Notes: generated from the letters alone by a model not told the origin. A stretch of DNA of 64,000 nucleotides from Punica granatum (GCF_007655135.1 NC_045130.1:25549363-25613362), one strand, 5' to 3'; shown: positions 36,743-48,239, numbered from the stretch's first letter. A program made the numbers and translations.

Positions 36743-38675
36743 CTGTATGCAAGTGGTAGCAATTATATAGAGCAGCCTGATGAGCAAGAAATCACATGTT
36801 AGTATCACCGCTTAACTGCTCATGCGTGTACCCCCCCAAAAAAAAAAAGATACCAGAATGTGACTGGATTAGAAAATGCAGCCGTCTTATGTAAGTTATT
36901 TATATTGCTGTTTTACTTGTTCATACAGAATGTTCTCTTACAGAACACTATCAATGGAGAATTTCCTCACCCAAGATCCTCATCACACTTGGAGAAGTTA
37001 TTTGATGAAAACTGAGTCAAAATAGTCGACTCTTATTTATACTGGCTGTATTAATTTTGCAGGTTAAGTATTAATACATTTAAACATACAAGGAAACCGA
37101 GATATATTTCCTCATTAAAAAAGCTGGGAAACTCTTCCAAATTTGAGGATACTCCAGAAGAACTATGGAGGATAAGCTTTTCTAAAATAGGCTTTTCTTG
37201 AATTTCATGCTATACTCAGTTATAGCAAACACTCAGATCATACAAGCCACAGGCATACCACAGAGTGTATTCTGACAAATGTGCACCCATGCATATTTCA
37301 TATGATGCACAAAATAAAGGTTTGGACACTGGCAAAATCTAGAAGCTGACCAAGGGCCTAATCTGAAGAACTGTCAGCAAAGAATATAAATAAACATGCA
37401 AATATATATACAGATTAAAATTGAGTGGAAGCAATGCTCAATTTAAAATCTCTTCCTGCATAATGATTTACCCCTATACTCACTTTCTCCATTAGTTGGA
37501 TGCAAGGAGCAATAGACCTAACTTTAAAAGTTTAGGACACGTTATGAAAAGGTAAGTACCTAAATCAAAGGGCAAAGATTGATTAGCTGCTTCTTTTGAG
37601 GGAAAAACTGCCAGAAAACGTTATCAAACTTTTGCACAGGCAGGAGTCAATCTGATGCGCAGACAACATGTCATGGGCTTAAAGATTATTTTCTTATGCT
37701 GGAACATACAACAAGAATGGGAACTCCTTTCTACATTCTAATAACAGACAAGTCTAAATCCGAAGATGCTTCAGTGGCATGCAAGGAAGATCCCAAGATA
37801 AAGTAACCATCAGTAATATTTTATACCTATTATAACCTAACCACTCTAAAACGACATACTAACACAAAACCAAATATATCATGAGTAAATTCTATATTTC
37901 CAATAATCCTCCTGCAGAAGGAATCCCTGTCACCCGGAAAATAGCCAATTCTGGTAGAATCAACTCTGCCAAATCAATGTGTGCAATCAGAACTCTTTTT
38001 CTACAAATTTTGTCCAGGGAAAAGGGTATACCAACAATTAGAGCAGTGTCGTAGTGAATTCGGCTTTTTTTTTTTTTTTTAACAATTCAGTTCTCCGTGG
38101 AATCAAATACTTTGCATCTCTTTTGGTTTGAGTAAGCAAAGGAAGCTGTGTTCATGTTACATATGCTGCAGCATACATTAGCTCTCTAGGACTATATATT
38201 TCCCATGCTTTACAATTTTCTTTGTTACCCGGGTGGATAAGACCATCACTTTGATCATAGGGATTGATCCTAGTCAGAGAGCTCAACAGCAAATCTCAAA
38301 AGCTTTCCCAGACTTACTGATTATCTAATCCACATACTACCCACCAACCGAATGAAAAACATGCACAAAGGGGATCACCATCAATTAGCACAGAAGTCCA
38401 AACAGTTACGACCAACAATAACCCATGATACGTAAAACAGAATGAAAAGCCACCACATGTGGCAAGGCAAACTACCAACAACTAATTGAAGTGACTTAAT
38501 TAGCACAAACAACAGTCAGGAACAAGCGGCTAAGCAAAGTCAGAGTCACCGAGAAACATGAGCGAAACAAGGAACAATTGTTTGTTGGCAAAGCTAATAG
38601 AACACGAAGACAAGATTAAAAAGAGAGGGAAAAAAAAAAGCACAGAATTTAAAGACCCCAACATAAAAAACTTAC
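36743..38675 (-). other. Predicted 5' leader intron of the DUF1005 gene
   Basis: The donor AAAG|GTAAGT at 38675-38671 and the acceptor CATACAG at about 36743 would define a 1.93-kb intron wholly in the leader. The interval contains no convincing ORF, only AT-rich sequence and a T-run near 38067-38082. It is inferred from splice signals alone. Confidence 0.45.
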
Positions 38676-38843
38676 CTTTATTGTTGGGTCAAGAACTGCT
38701 GATCTTCCTCCTCCTCAAACTCCTAACAGGTACCTGAACAGAGATCACAATTCAAAGGCGTACAGAACAGAAGGGTCATCAAGGTTCTTAGAAAACCCCA
38801 ATCAAGCACACCAAGACACACACACTCACATGTCTCAGACACA

Positions 38844-38890
<47 letters not shown>

Positions 38891-38900
38891 GGTAAGGAGA
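38676..38900 (-). promoter_or_regulatory. Predicted leader exon and GA-rich core promoter of the DUF1005 gene
   Basis: On the minus strand, (GA)n (complement of the TC run 38847-38887) lies about 170 bp upstream of the predicted leader donor. A second, 34-bp GA run lies at 39058-39091. GA/CT tracts in plants are commonly found around transcription starts and bind BPC/GAGA-type factors. The upstream limit given is approximate. Confidence 0.35.
38847..38887. repeat. (TC)n microsatellite
   Basis: 41 bp of uninterrupted TC in the likely leader or promoter of the minus-strand DUF1005 gene. Confidence 0.95.
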
Positions 38901-39054
38901 GAAGAAGCTAAAAATGGTGAATTGTCATTAGTGGGCATAGATGAAGAAGCAAGATCCAATAATAAGCCAATCTTCCGGCTTAGGATATCACGTACACTAT
39001 GCACGGATCACGAGGAACAAACCCTTCTTTCCTTCCTCCCTCCCTCCATCCCTA

Positions 39055-39057
<3 letters not shown>

Positions 39058-39091
<34 letters not shown>
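39058..39091. repeat. (CT)n microsatellite
   Basis: 34 bp of uninterrupted CT, about 170 bp beyond the first tract. Confidence 0.95.
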
Positions 39092-39092
<1 letters not shown>

Positions 39093-39547
39093 GACTGGAC
39101 TTGGGAGAAAGACAATAACGCGAGCATATGCCAACATACACACAACATGTACAAGAGGACAGGGGAAATACAGCAAAAAATCTGTCATGTCCGTTACCTG
39201 AGAATTGTGCTCTGTTCTTTTTGGGCATTTACTAATGGGTCGAGCGGAAACAGTTGTCGGAAAAGAGAAGGGATCGGATTTTCCATATCTGATACTGCTT
39301 GGGGGCTAGTGACTCCATTCATCTCATCTCAGTTATCAAGAACCAAGGAGGAATTGAGTGATGGGCTTTCCCAGAAAGGAAGAAAGAGACCACGAAAAAC
39401 AGAAAGAGTGGAGACAGCTATGCTTTCTTTGGGGCTATCGAAATTAAATGTGGAGTTCGGTTGACAATTACATTCAACAATTTAGAAATGAAAATTGTTT
39501 CTCTTTCTTTTTCTTCCTTTTTTTTCTTCTCTTTTTATTTTATTTTA

Positions 39548-39790
39548 TTTTTTTTTTTTTTTGCCCGCACTCACAAATGAGACAAGAAGTTCTGTATTGA
39601 ATGTCGTGACTGAAATACAAGAAGACATTTCAACTTATCGTATGGAGCTCGGAGATAAATTACACATATAATGCACTAACACACACCATCTGGCACTAAT
39701 ACCTCTAGATTGATTCAAGATCGAACCAAATTATCGCACTAAAGAGCAAAACTCTCGATACTTTCCTTAAGGAAGTAAGCTACTAATCAC
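39548..39790 (-). mobile_element. SINE-like sequence with poly(A)
   Basis: On the minus strand a B-box-like GGTTCGATCTTGAATC (about 39727-39712) follows an AGTGCGATAATT segment, and the sequence ends in an A-run (T-run 39548-39562 on plus). The layout fits a tRNA-derived SINE, but an A-box is not clear and no target duplication was found. Confidence 0.3.
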
Positions 39791-40205
39791 TGGAATTGTT
39801 ATTTATATAATTTTATCAAACCAAGCATAGACAGTTCTGCGTTATCATGTTATGTAATGTGAAGCCGCCGCTGGTAAACTATTGTTCTCTATGACCCAGG
39901 AATATGCAATATAAATATATATATATATATATAGAAATAAATAATATTTTCTTTTTGGCTGGAATGATGAATAAATTAAGAATATTTCAATGGGAAATGA
40001 AGAGAAGAAAGAGAGAGAAAGGAAGAAAATGAGACTGAGAGAGACGGAGAGAGGTCGTGAAGACAGCTGTAAGCAACACTCCTCTTTAGGATTTCAATAC
40101 CAAACAATTTTATTTTTTTTGGTGAATAATACCAAACAATTGATAATAATAATAATAATAATAGTTATTATTATAATTAATTATACCATTGTTATAATAT
40201 TATTA

Positions 40206-40210
40206 TCATG
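40206..40210. repeat. Left target-site duplication of the copia element (TCATG)
   Basis: TCATG directly outside the left LTR, repeated at 45067-45071 directly outside the right LTR. Confidence 0.85.
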
Positions 40211-40379
40211 TAAAGAACAGTGTATTAGCTGAATCCTCACTTGCTGTGTGAGGTGAATTCATTAGAATAAATAGTGATGTACAGAGTTCTAAGTATGTAA
40301 ACTATCTATACATGACTAAAATACATAAACTATACATGGTAAGCAATAATGAAAATATTCATGCTAATCTTCGCTATTA
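40211..40379 (-). repeat. 3' LTR of the copia element
   Basis: 169 bp, from TAAAGAACAG to TTCGCTATTA on the plus strand. It matches the other LTR base for base as far as could be read. The pol stop codon lies 16 nt inside it. Confidence 0.95.
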
Positions 40380-43300
40380 CTCCCCCGCAAGCCGAACAGG
40401 GACTGTGCCACGTGAAGCTTGGAGCGGATGTCAACAAAGCGAGAAGAAGATAAGCCTTTTGTGAGTGCATCAGCTAGTTGGTCATCGGAAGGAATGAAGC
40501 GGATTGATAGTTGGTTGCGCATGAAATACTCCCGCACAAAATGATAGTCAATCTCAATGTGCTTGGTCCGAGCATGAAAGACGGGATTCGCCGTAAGATA
40601 AATCGCAGAGATATTATCACACCAAAGAGTCGGAGGGTGATGCTGTGAAACCCCAAGTTCCTGAAGTAGGGACTGGAGCCATAGAATCTCCGCAGTAGCA
40701 TTGGCGAGACTCTTATACTCAGATTCAGTGCTCGATCGGGCAACTGTCCTCTGCTTTTTGGAGCTCCAAGAGATGGGATTGGAGCCAAGAAAAACAATGA
40801 AACCACTGACAGAACGACGATCATCAGGATTACCCGCCCAATCAGCATCCGAAAAACCATGAATAGATGAGATAGGGCTTGGACGAATATGAAGGCCGTA
40901 TGTGATTGTACCCTTGAGATATCGTAGGATACGTTTCACCGCTATCCAATGAACAGTAGTTGGACAGTGCATAAACTGACAGACTTGATTTACCGCATAG
41001 GCAATGTCAGGCCTGGTGAGCGAGAGATACTGGAGGCTACCAACTGTACTCCTGTAGAGAGAAGGGTCTGGAAAAGAATCTCCATTATGAAGAGAAAGCC
41101 GAGATCCTGATGAGACTGGAGAGCTGATAGGCTTGCATTCCAGCATAGAAGTGCGAGCTAAGATATCATGAATGTACTTGGACTGTGTGAGATAGAGTCC
41201 AGTACCATCAGTGCGTGCCTCCATTCCAAGAAAATAGTGAAGAGGACCGAGGTCCTTCATGGCAAATTCCTGTTGTAAGGCAGTAATTATGGAGTGGAAG
41301 GGTGCACCTGGGGTTCCCGTCAGGATGATATCATCAACATAGATGATTACATAGACAAGAAAAGTAGGTCCTCGGAGGATAAACAGCGAGGGATCAGCTT
41401 TGGAATCCGAAAACCCAAGTTTCTGAAGATAAGTGTTAAGTCGCTGGAACCAGGCCCGGGGAGCTTGCTTGAGTCCATAAAGAGATCGGCGAAGTCTACA
41501 GACATGATTAGGACGAGAGGCATCGATGAAACCGGGAGGTTGAGACATATAAACCTCCTCAGCGAGATGCCCATGAAGAAATGCGTTCTTCACGTCTAGT
41601 TGTCGAATCGGCCACTGGGACGAGACAGCAATAGAGAGAACTGTCCGAATGGTAACCGGCTTGATGACTGGACTAAATGTTTCTGAATAATCGACTCCTT
41701 CTCTTTGATTAAATCCCTTTGCCACCAGTCGAGCCTTAAAACGATCGATAGTGCCATCGACCTTTTGTTTGATGCGGTAAACCCATTTGCAACCAACAAC
41801 ATTTTGCGCAGAGGAAGGTGGGACAAGATCCCAAGTGTGATTCTGGAGTAATGCTGTATATTCTTCCTCCATCGCTGCTCGCCAAGTAGAGTGTTTGCTA
41901 GCCTGAGCAAATGTGCAAGGTTCCTGTAGCGCAGCAGAAACAGAAAAAGCCGAAGGGTGGCGAGAGATAGAGAATCGAGGAGGAGGCAGAGTACCATCCT
42001 TAGACCTCGTCATCATCCTGTGAGTGTTCTGAGTAGCAGGTGCAACAACAGCACCCACAGCATCCTCAACCTGAACTGTAGGATCTGTAGACTGGTTATG
42101 AACCTCAGGAGCAGATACAGGTGACTCAGTGGGTAAAGTGACGGGATCACTGAAGCTAGGGATGCGCATAGAAACAGATGATGGAATAGGAATAGAAGTG
42201 GAACTGATATTGGAAGAAGAGGGAAAAGACATACCAGTAACAAATGCGGGGCTAGAGGAGGATCGATCAGCATCCACCGAGATAGGCGCACCTGTCCTGA
42301 AAGGGAAGGAATGCTCATCGAAAACAACTCGAGTAGATAAAAAAATACGACCAGTGGTAGGATTTAGACATCGATAACCCTGATAGTGATAAGGGTATCC
42401 GAGGAAAATACAAGGTTGGGATCGAGGTTCTAGCTTATGACGGGTGTAAGGACGTAAATATGGAAAACAGAGACATCCAAATACCCGTAAGATAGAATAA
42501 TCGGGTCGACTGCCATGAAGTACTTCATAAGGAGATTTGGAATTAAGAGATCTAGTAGGTAACCTATTAATAAGGTATACCGCTGTTTCAAAAGCAAAAT
42601 CCCAAAATTTTGATGGTATGGAAGAATGAGAAAGTAATGTAAGACCCATGTCAACAATATGACGATGTTTGCGTTCAGCAGAACCATTCTGTTGAGGAAC
42701 ATGAGGACACGAGATACGATGAAAAATACCATTTTTCTGCAGTTCAGATTGAAAATCCGCAGATAAGAACTCCTTCGCACCATCTGATTGAAAATACTTG
42801 ATTCGATGTCCATAGAGATTCTCTATTTGAAGCCGAAAAGCTCGAAAAACACTAAGTACATCAGATCGAGATTTGAGAACATAAAACCATGAGTATTTAC
42901 TATAATCATCAAGAAAGTGAATATAGTAATGATGACCAGTATGAGAAGTGATTGGTGCAGGACCCCAAATGTCTGTATGAATAAGCTCAAATAAGGATAT
43001 GCTTTTATGAAAGGTAAGTGGAAAAGAATTATTTATTATTTTTCCTTCTTGACAAGCAGGACAAATATGACCAATATGATCATTATTCAGAGAACAAGAA
43101 GTACTTAATGCATGACGAATAGTGGAAAAAGACGAGTGACCAAGGCGTTGATGCCATAGGACACTAGATCCAGACACAGAGAGATGAGCTTCAGGACGTT
43201 CGATGTGCCTGCCTCCCGGGTGGAAACAGTAAAGTCCATCCTTAACTGGGCCACGCATAAGCTCCTGATGAGTATGACGATCCTTCACAATGAAACAATC

Positions 43301-43790
43301 TGGGTGAAGCTCAAAGAAGCAGGTATTATCTTTGGCAAATTTAGATATAGAAATGAGATTTTTGGAAATATTAGGTGCATAAAGAATATGTTTCAAATGC
43401 AAAGGTCGTAAAGGAAGTTTAATAGTAGAAGAACCAGAGGCTAAAACTGGAAGAGATTTACCATCACCCACATGGAGATGATCTGAACTTAAATTGGCAT
43501 CACGAACACTAAGATTAGAGAAATCTGAAGTCACATGATATGTAGCTTCTGAGTCCATATACCAGTCTGGATCATAAAGTGTTGGAGAGGAGCCGTAGGT
43601 TAGATGAGCCTGAGCCCCAGAAAATTGATTAAACTGACAGAATGGTGCGGTGTGGCCAGCGCGATTGCAAGTCTGACATATAGCAGATGGACCGGGCCTG
43701 AAGTGTTGCCTTGATCCAAAATGTTGATTTAGCCCAAGAGGAGATGGGCCACGGGGCTGAAGAAGGAAGTAAGTTGGGCCGGCCAAAATT
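40364..43790 (-). pseudogene. Copia pol (protease-integrase-RT-RNase H), frame-shifted from gag
   Basis: The frame is open from about 43790 to the stop at 40364. In order: zinc knuckle CQTCNRAGHTAPFC (CX2CX4HX4C, near 43690), protease with WYMDSEATYHVT (near 43560), integrase zinc region HQRLGHSSF...CPACQEGK, integrase core (HTDIWGP, FQSDGAKEF, QQNGSAERKH), reverse transcriptase with YVDDIILTG, and RNase H with [16 protein letters not shown] and a TKHIEIDYH tail. The protease motif normally reads DSGA; here the Gly codon is GAA (Glu), which should disable it. The frame is shifted +1 relative to gag, whereas plant copia elements usually have one gag-pol ORF. The part of the ORF beyond about 43790 is out of frame with gag and not coding. 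Confidence 0.9.
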
Positions 43791-44822
43791 AGGCCCAGCA
43801 TTAGTCGGCCCAGCATGTTGTAAGTTATTGGGCCCAAGATTAGTCGGGCTAGCATGTGGTAAGCTACCCGAGTAAGCCTGACCCGTGCTGTCATAACCCG
43901 ACCCGAGTCGATTATCTTCTCCACCCGACCCCCCTTGATTAGGGTTTCTTCTTCCTGTCCCTCGATCAGACACCCATGCCGAGCCTCCTCCTCTCCCGTT
44001 GCCTTTTTCTCCTTTTCCTTTGCCTTTGTTGTGACCGCTGTGGTTGCTTCGGCCATCAGTGTAGTGAATCTCGAACGGAGGAGGACCAAGAATCCCCGAG
44101 AGAGGGGCGCTTTCGGACGGAGACGGAGCGCCATGGCTAGCTGCATATAGGCGTCGTTCTTCGTGCCCGACGAGTAGCGATTGAAGCTCGTCTGTGCTGA
44201 TTATTAGCATGCGTTCGGATTGAGCTAGAACGATGGGTTCCCATTCCGGGCCGAGACCGGTATAAACTCGGCGGTTGATCTCGGCAGTGCTCTTGGGCTT
44301 CCCGATCTGAGCATATCTAAGAGCATGTTCCTTCACCGAATTGATGAATTTAGCCATCGATTTAGAGCCCTTCTTCAAATCACGCCATTGTTGATCGAGT
44401 AAATCCTCCTGTGCAGCTGTCTGATTCACAAAGGCACGTTCCAGAGAAATCCAGGCCTCATGAGAGGTTTTAGCAGTGAGGATAGTCCCCCCAATTGCCT
44501 CGGTGACGGCAAGCATAACACAGGTGAGAGCAAAATTGTCTCTCGATTCCCATTTTAGGAAGTCAGGATTAGAGAATTGAACACCATCAGTACCGACAAT
44601 TGCTTTGCTAGGAGCAGTAGCCCGACCCTCAACATGGTCTAGCAAACCGTAGGTAGCTAGCAAAGGTTTCATAACACCTTTCCAGTATAAGTAATTCTGG
44701 CCATCAAGTTTGACGGGAATCGTCGGAATAGTAGACGGTGTTTGTATGATGAAAGATGAGGATGCAGAAGAAGTAAGAGAGGAAGATGAGGAAGAGTCGA
44801 GTGAGGATGTGGTGTCAGCCAT
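43629..44822 (-). CDS. Copia gag, capsid region; shifts frame before its zinc knuckle
   Basis: The start is the ATG at 44822 (MADTTSSLDSSS), 64 nt downstream of the primer site; an in-frame extension to 44927 would run into the LTR. The protein contains the copia gag segment LDGQNYLYWKGVMKPLL and a YAQIGKPKSTAEINRRVYTGLG stretch, then a Gly/Pro/Asn-rich linker. The frame closes at 43629, but from about 43790-43740 on it no longer reads as gag: the zinc knuckle is in the other frame. So only about the first 345 residues are genuine. Confidence 0.85.
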   Translation of the reverse strand: MADTTSSLDSSSSSSLTSSASSSFIIQTPSTIPTIPVKLDGQNYLYWKGVMKPLLATYGLLDHVEGRATAPSKAIVGTDGVQFSNPDFLKWESRDNFALTCVMLAVTEAIGGTILTAKTSHEAWISLERAFVNQTAAQEDLLDQQWRDLKKGSKSMAKFINSVKEHALRYAQIGKPKSTAEINRRVYTGLGPEWEPIVLAQSERMLIISTDELQSLLVGHEERRLYAASHGAPSPSESAPLSGILGPPPFEIHYTDGRSNHSGHNKGKGKGEKGNGRGGGSAWVSDRGTGRRNPNQGGSGGEDNRLGSGYDSTGQAYSGSLPHASPTNLGPNNLQHAGPTNAGPNFGRPNLLPSSAPWPISSWAKSTFWIKATLQARSICYMSDLQSRWPHRTILSV

Positions 44823-44885
44823 AATCACTGAAAAAAAAAAAGAAAGAGCGGAAGCAGATGAGCTGATCGGAGTTATCCGTTTAAA

Positions 44886-44897
44886 GCTCTGATACCA
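44886..44897 (-). other. Primer binding site for initiator tRNA-Met
   Basis: On the minus strand TGGTATCAGAGC directly follows the 5' LTR; it is complementary to the 3' end of plant initiator tRNA-Met, the standard copia primer. Confidence 0.9.
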
Positions 44898-45066
44898 TAA
44901 AGAACAGTGTATTAGCTGAATCCTCACTTGCTGTGTGAGGTGAATTCATTAGAATAAATAGTGATGTACAGAGTTCTAAGTATGTAAACTATCTATACAT
45001 GACTAAAATACATAAACTATACATGGTAAGCAATAATGAAAATATTCATGCTAATCTTCGCTATTA
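44898..45066 (-). repeat. 5' LTR of the copia element
   Basis: 169 bp; no difference from the 40211-40379 LTR was seen. Followed by TCATG, the right target duplication. Confidence 0.95.
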
Positions 45067-45245
45067 TCATGAATCACTTTCGTCACTATTTAATTTATTC
45101 TTTCATGATCACCCGTTTCGTTTCGACAATGACTCGAGCATTGAGTAGTATATTTATTTTCCAATGTACACAATGAGTTTTTTTTTTTCGGTGGAGTTCT
45201 TTTTCAGTGGAGGACAGTGAGGCATTTTAGTTGAGTGTCCATATA

Positions 45246-45533
45246 TGCCCGTTTGGTTAAACATAATAATAATAATAAATCTACTCCATTTTAACTCAAC
45301 TTATTTTCAATTCAATAATATAATTTTTTTTAATTTTATAACTATTCAATTCAATTTTTAATATTAAATTCTCTAGACTATTCATTTTTTTTTATAATTC
45401 AACAACACAATCATTACTTTCTCTCAACTATTCATTATTTTTTCACATTTTTTCTCATAATTCAACAACACAATCATTACAAACCAATTAAAACTAAAAC
45501 TTAACTTTTTTCAACTCTAAAACCAAACACAAA
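45246..45533. mobile_element. MITE of the same family as 13317-13800
   Basis: The left end TGCCCGTTTGGTT and the reverse complement of the right end TTTGTGTTTGGTTTTAGAG are inverted. The interior has CTCAACTATTCATTATTTTT, CATTTTTTCTCATAATTC and AACAACACAATCATTAC, as in the 13.3-kb copy. About 290 bp, no coding capacity. Confidence 0.5.
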
Positions 45534-45743
45534 TCAACCTAAAACTCTTTTTATTCAAAAATATCATTTATAATGGCATAAGTTGTAATTAGGTCATGTA
45601 TAGGGGCTATCTAATATATATACATATGATTGTAAAGAGGATTATTAGTATTATTTCTTAGGAAGACATATTCTATTTCAGTTTTCTCATCAAATAACTT
45701 TCGTGATTTCTATTAAGCAAATTTCGTTTTGTTTTACAACTTA

Positions 45744-46088
45744 TCTATTATATATAATTAGTATTATTTTTTTTGTTACAAATGAGGTTTAAAGCATAGT
45801 ACAATAAAATAGAATATATATTTATTACACAATTATTTTAGACTCATGCTACGAGAGCACTTCATCCGTTTGATGAGAGTCTTTCATGAGCTTTCCCTTA
45901 GCTCATAATTGAACATCCATTCGCATCCCCTGTATTAATGCCTTATTTGATTACCAAGATGATACTAAGAACAAGATGCAGAAGTTGTTTTTACGTTTTA
46001 TCTTATCAATATTTAAGAATTTAATTTTAAACATAATTTACAATTAGAAAATGCAAATACCCACGCAATGTACGGGTCACATGACTAG
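45744..46088 (+). mobile_element. Helitron-like element, 345 bp
   Basis: It begins TCTATTATATATAATTAG after an A (45743) and ends with a degenerate hairpin ACCCACGCAATGTACGGGT, then CACATGA and CTAG (to 46088), followed by host T (46089). The A-T insertion site, TC start, 3' hairpin and CTAG end are the Helitron hallmarks. It is non-autonomous. Confidence 0.5.
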
Positions 46089-47156
46089 TTAATTAGTAGT
46101 CTAAAAGCTTGAGCACCAATAAGTCATGCTCTTTTGAAAAATAATTTCTCCATGGTCAAGGCAGAAATGAATATCCACTAACAATATTGTTCGTCCTATT
46201 TCTATCCGTATACATCTATATAATCTAATCTAATCTAATAAAAAAAGAGTGTATTATAGTGATGCATGTCTTCACATGTTAACCTAGCGGTCGTAGATTC
46301 AATACTTAGTGGAACTAACATGTCCATTTATTAATTATTTAGGATTTCTTTTTCATTGTACTAAATCTTGAGCCTCCTTTATAATCGAAAAAATAATATA
46401 ATGTAATACAAGATAATGTAATTTAATGGTATATAAGAAGATAAAAGTTCACGAGTAAATACTAATGGCACTTCCCAAACTTTAGGATCTGTAAACTTCC
46501 AGTCCCTAAACTTTTTCTAATGAAAATTCTTGTATCACTCCACAACTTCTATATGATCAATAGTATATGATATAATATGGCTTGTGCAATGCACTTAGTT
46601 GAAGAAACGACCGATACTTCAATTTTAATGGATGAGAGGCAACGTTCTTCCACGAATTCTCATTTACTGTCGATTGAAATTAACAAATACAATATAAAGT
46701 ATTCCCGGTTGGTCTCATATATCGGACTTCTTTCTCGAACACTTCTATTGTTTAAAACCGCACGTCCTCGCTATGCGGAGTCCTGAGAAGATAGAACTTG
46801 TATTTCTTGTGAATTTGTTCTCTCCCTGTCATCTATCTCTATTACTCTGATTTGGTACTTTCATTTTCCCTCTTCTCGAGCACTCTCTTCATTCTCGCAC
46901 TCCTCTCATGAGCTCTTAGGTTCTCTATTCCCGACTAGGGAATTCCGTCTCTCCCCCTTCCTTCTTCTCAGAGTTCCCTCTTGACAAAAATCTCTTCCTC
47001 TCTTTCTTGCTCTTTGGAGCCATCTCTATCTATCTCTATCTCATTTTCTTCTGTTGTCTCCTGAATTTTCGGCCATGGAAAGCTATTGTTCTTTTGACTT
47101 ATTTCTCCTATCAAGAACGACTATTATTAATCTTTTCTAAGGAATGTGGCTAAAGC
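46089..47156. other. Intergenic, no gene supported
   Basis: A (TAATC)n-like run near 46220-46240 and a possible SINE remnant at about 46262-46390 (TAACCTAGCGGTCGTAGATTC). The short ORF at 46577-46786 has no recognisable similarity. Confidence 0.45.
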
Positions 47157-47666
47157 TAGGATGTGTACGGATACCGAGTATACTCGAAATCGATCGAAAC
47201 CTACTCGTTAGGTAGAGTCCGGGTAGCTTGTATTAAAAATGGGGTATGGTTCGGATATTAAAATAAGAAATCAATAAAAATTGGTTCCATCTCGATTCTT
47301 ACATATAGGGTATTCGGAACCGGAATTGGAATCGATACCAGGACGACCCGGATAATAATTTCCCCCATTATATATATATATATAATTATATTCAGATATT
47401 CCTATATTTAAAAAATATAGTCACTAATTATATATATATATATATAAATCTAAGTCGACATTCTGTTTTACGTAATTACTTATTATAAATGAGACATTTT
47501 CGATTTTATTTAGCGAGATACAAAAATTTATAGGTTCCAATATAGGGTAGGTTCCGGTTCCACGACCCAATAGGTTAGGATTCGAATCCAAAATCTTGAA
47601 ACATGTCCTTTATAGGGTAAGGTTTGGGTATCGTGAAAAAAATAGTACCCCGAACACCACACCCTA
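47157..47666. mobile_element. hAT-like non-autonomous element
   Basis: The ends are TAGGATGTG (47157) and CACACCCTA (47666), an inverted pair with one mismatch. Flanks GCTAAAGC (47149-47156) and GCTAAAAC (47667-47674) form an 8-bp duplication with one mismatch, the size typical of hAT elements. The interior is rich in short self-inverted GGTTCCGG/CCGGAACC-like motifs; no transposase. Confidence 0.6.
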
Positions 47667-48239
47667 GCTAAAACGGTGCTAAGAAGACAGCAATAGGAGA
47701 GCTTCCAAGTGGTGTTGAAGACATCAAACGGCCGGAGGACTTCCAAACGATCGAACTCTAGTTGAAATGAACCATCAGACCATGAAATCAAAAAGAGAAT
47801 AATTCCTTGTGCAGGGAAATTGAGTTCTGATAGAGATTTTATTTGTTTATCTCCTTAGGATATATAAGAAAGACATGATGAAAAGAAGGAAAGAGGAAGA
47901 GTTATAGGGCCCCTGGCCTCTCATCCCTAAATAATGGTCTTTTGGTCCTTTTTCCGGGTTAATTACATCAGGATACCAAAATTTACCAAAATGTAATATT
48001 TTGGTAAAAAAAAAATTGTTAGGATTTGGTATAAATCTTTCGACTTTGTTGCAATTAGGTGCATTCTGTCCTCTACCACGGCTTGCTAAAGTGGCTTTAT
48101 GATGTGTCAAATGAGCATTCAAAGAGGTCAAAATTTAAAATAAAAATTAATTTCTAAAATTCTAATTATACTAGATAACAAAATAAAATAAAAATAAATT
48201 TTAAAAGATTTCTCTCCCTCTTCACTCCGATCTCTCTCT

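Larger units (their letters stand above)
40211..45066 (-). mobile_element. Ty1/copia LTR retrotransposon, recent, damaged coding region
   Basis: A 4,856-bp element on the minus strand: 5' LTR 45066-44898, tRNA primer site 44897-44886, gag from 44822, pol to 40364, a GGGGGAG polypurine stretch just before the 3' LTR (40379-40211). The LTRs are 169 bp each and no difference between them was seen by eye, so insertion was recent. The target duplication is TCATG. LTR ends are TA...TA rather than TG...CA. The integrase-before-RT domain order defines it as copia. Coding defects are given with gag and pol. Confidence 0.95.

Noticed and set aside
41294..44150. Several plus-strand ORFs of 60-100 codons across the copia element
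   Set aside because: Shadows of gag-pol on the minus strand.
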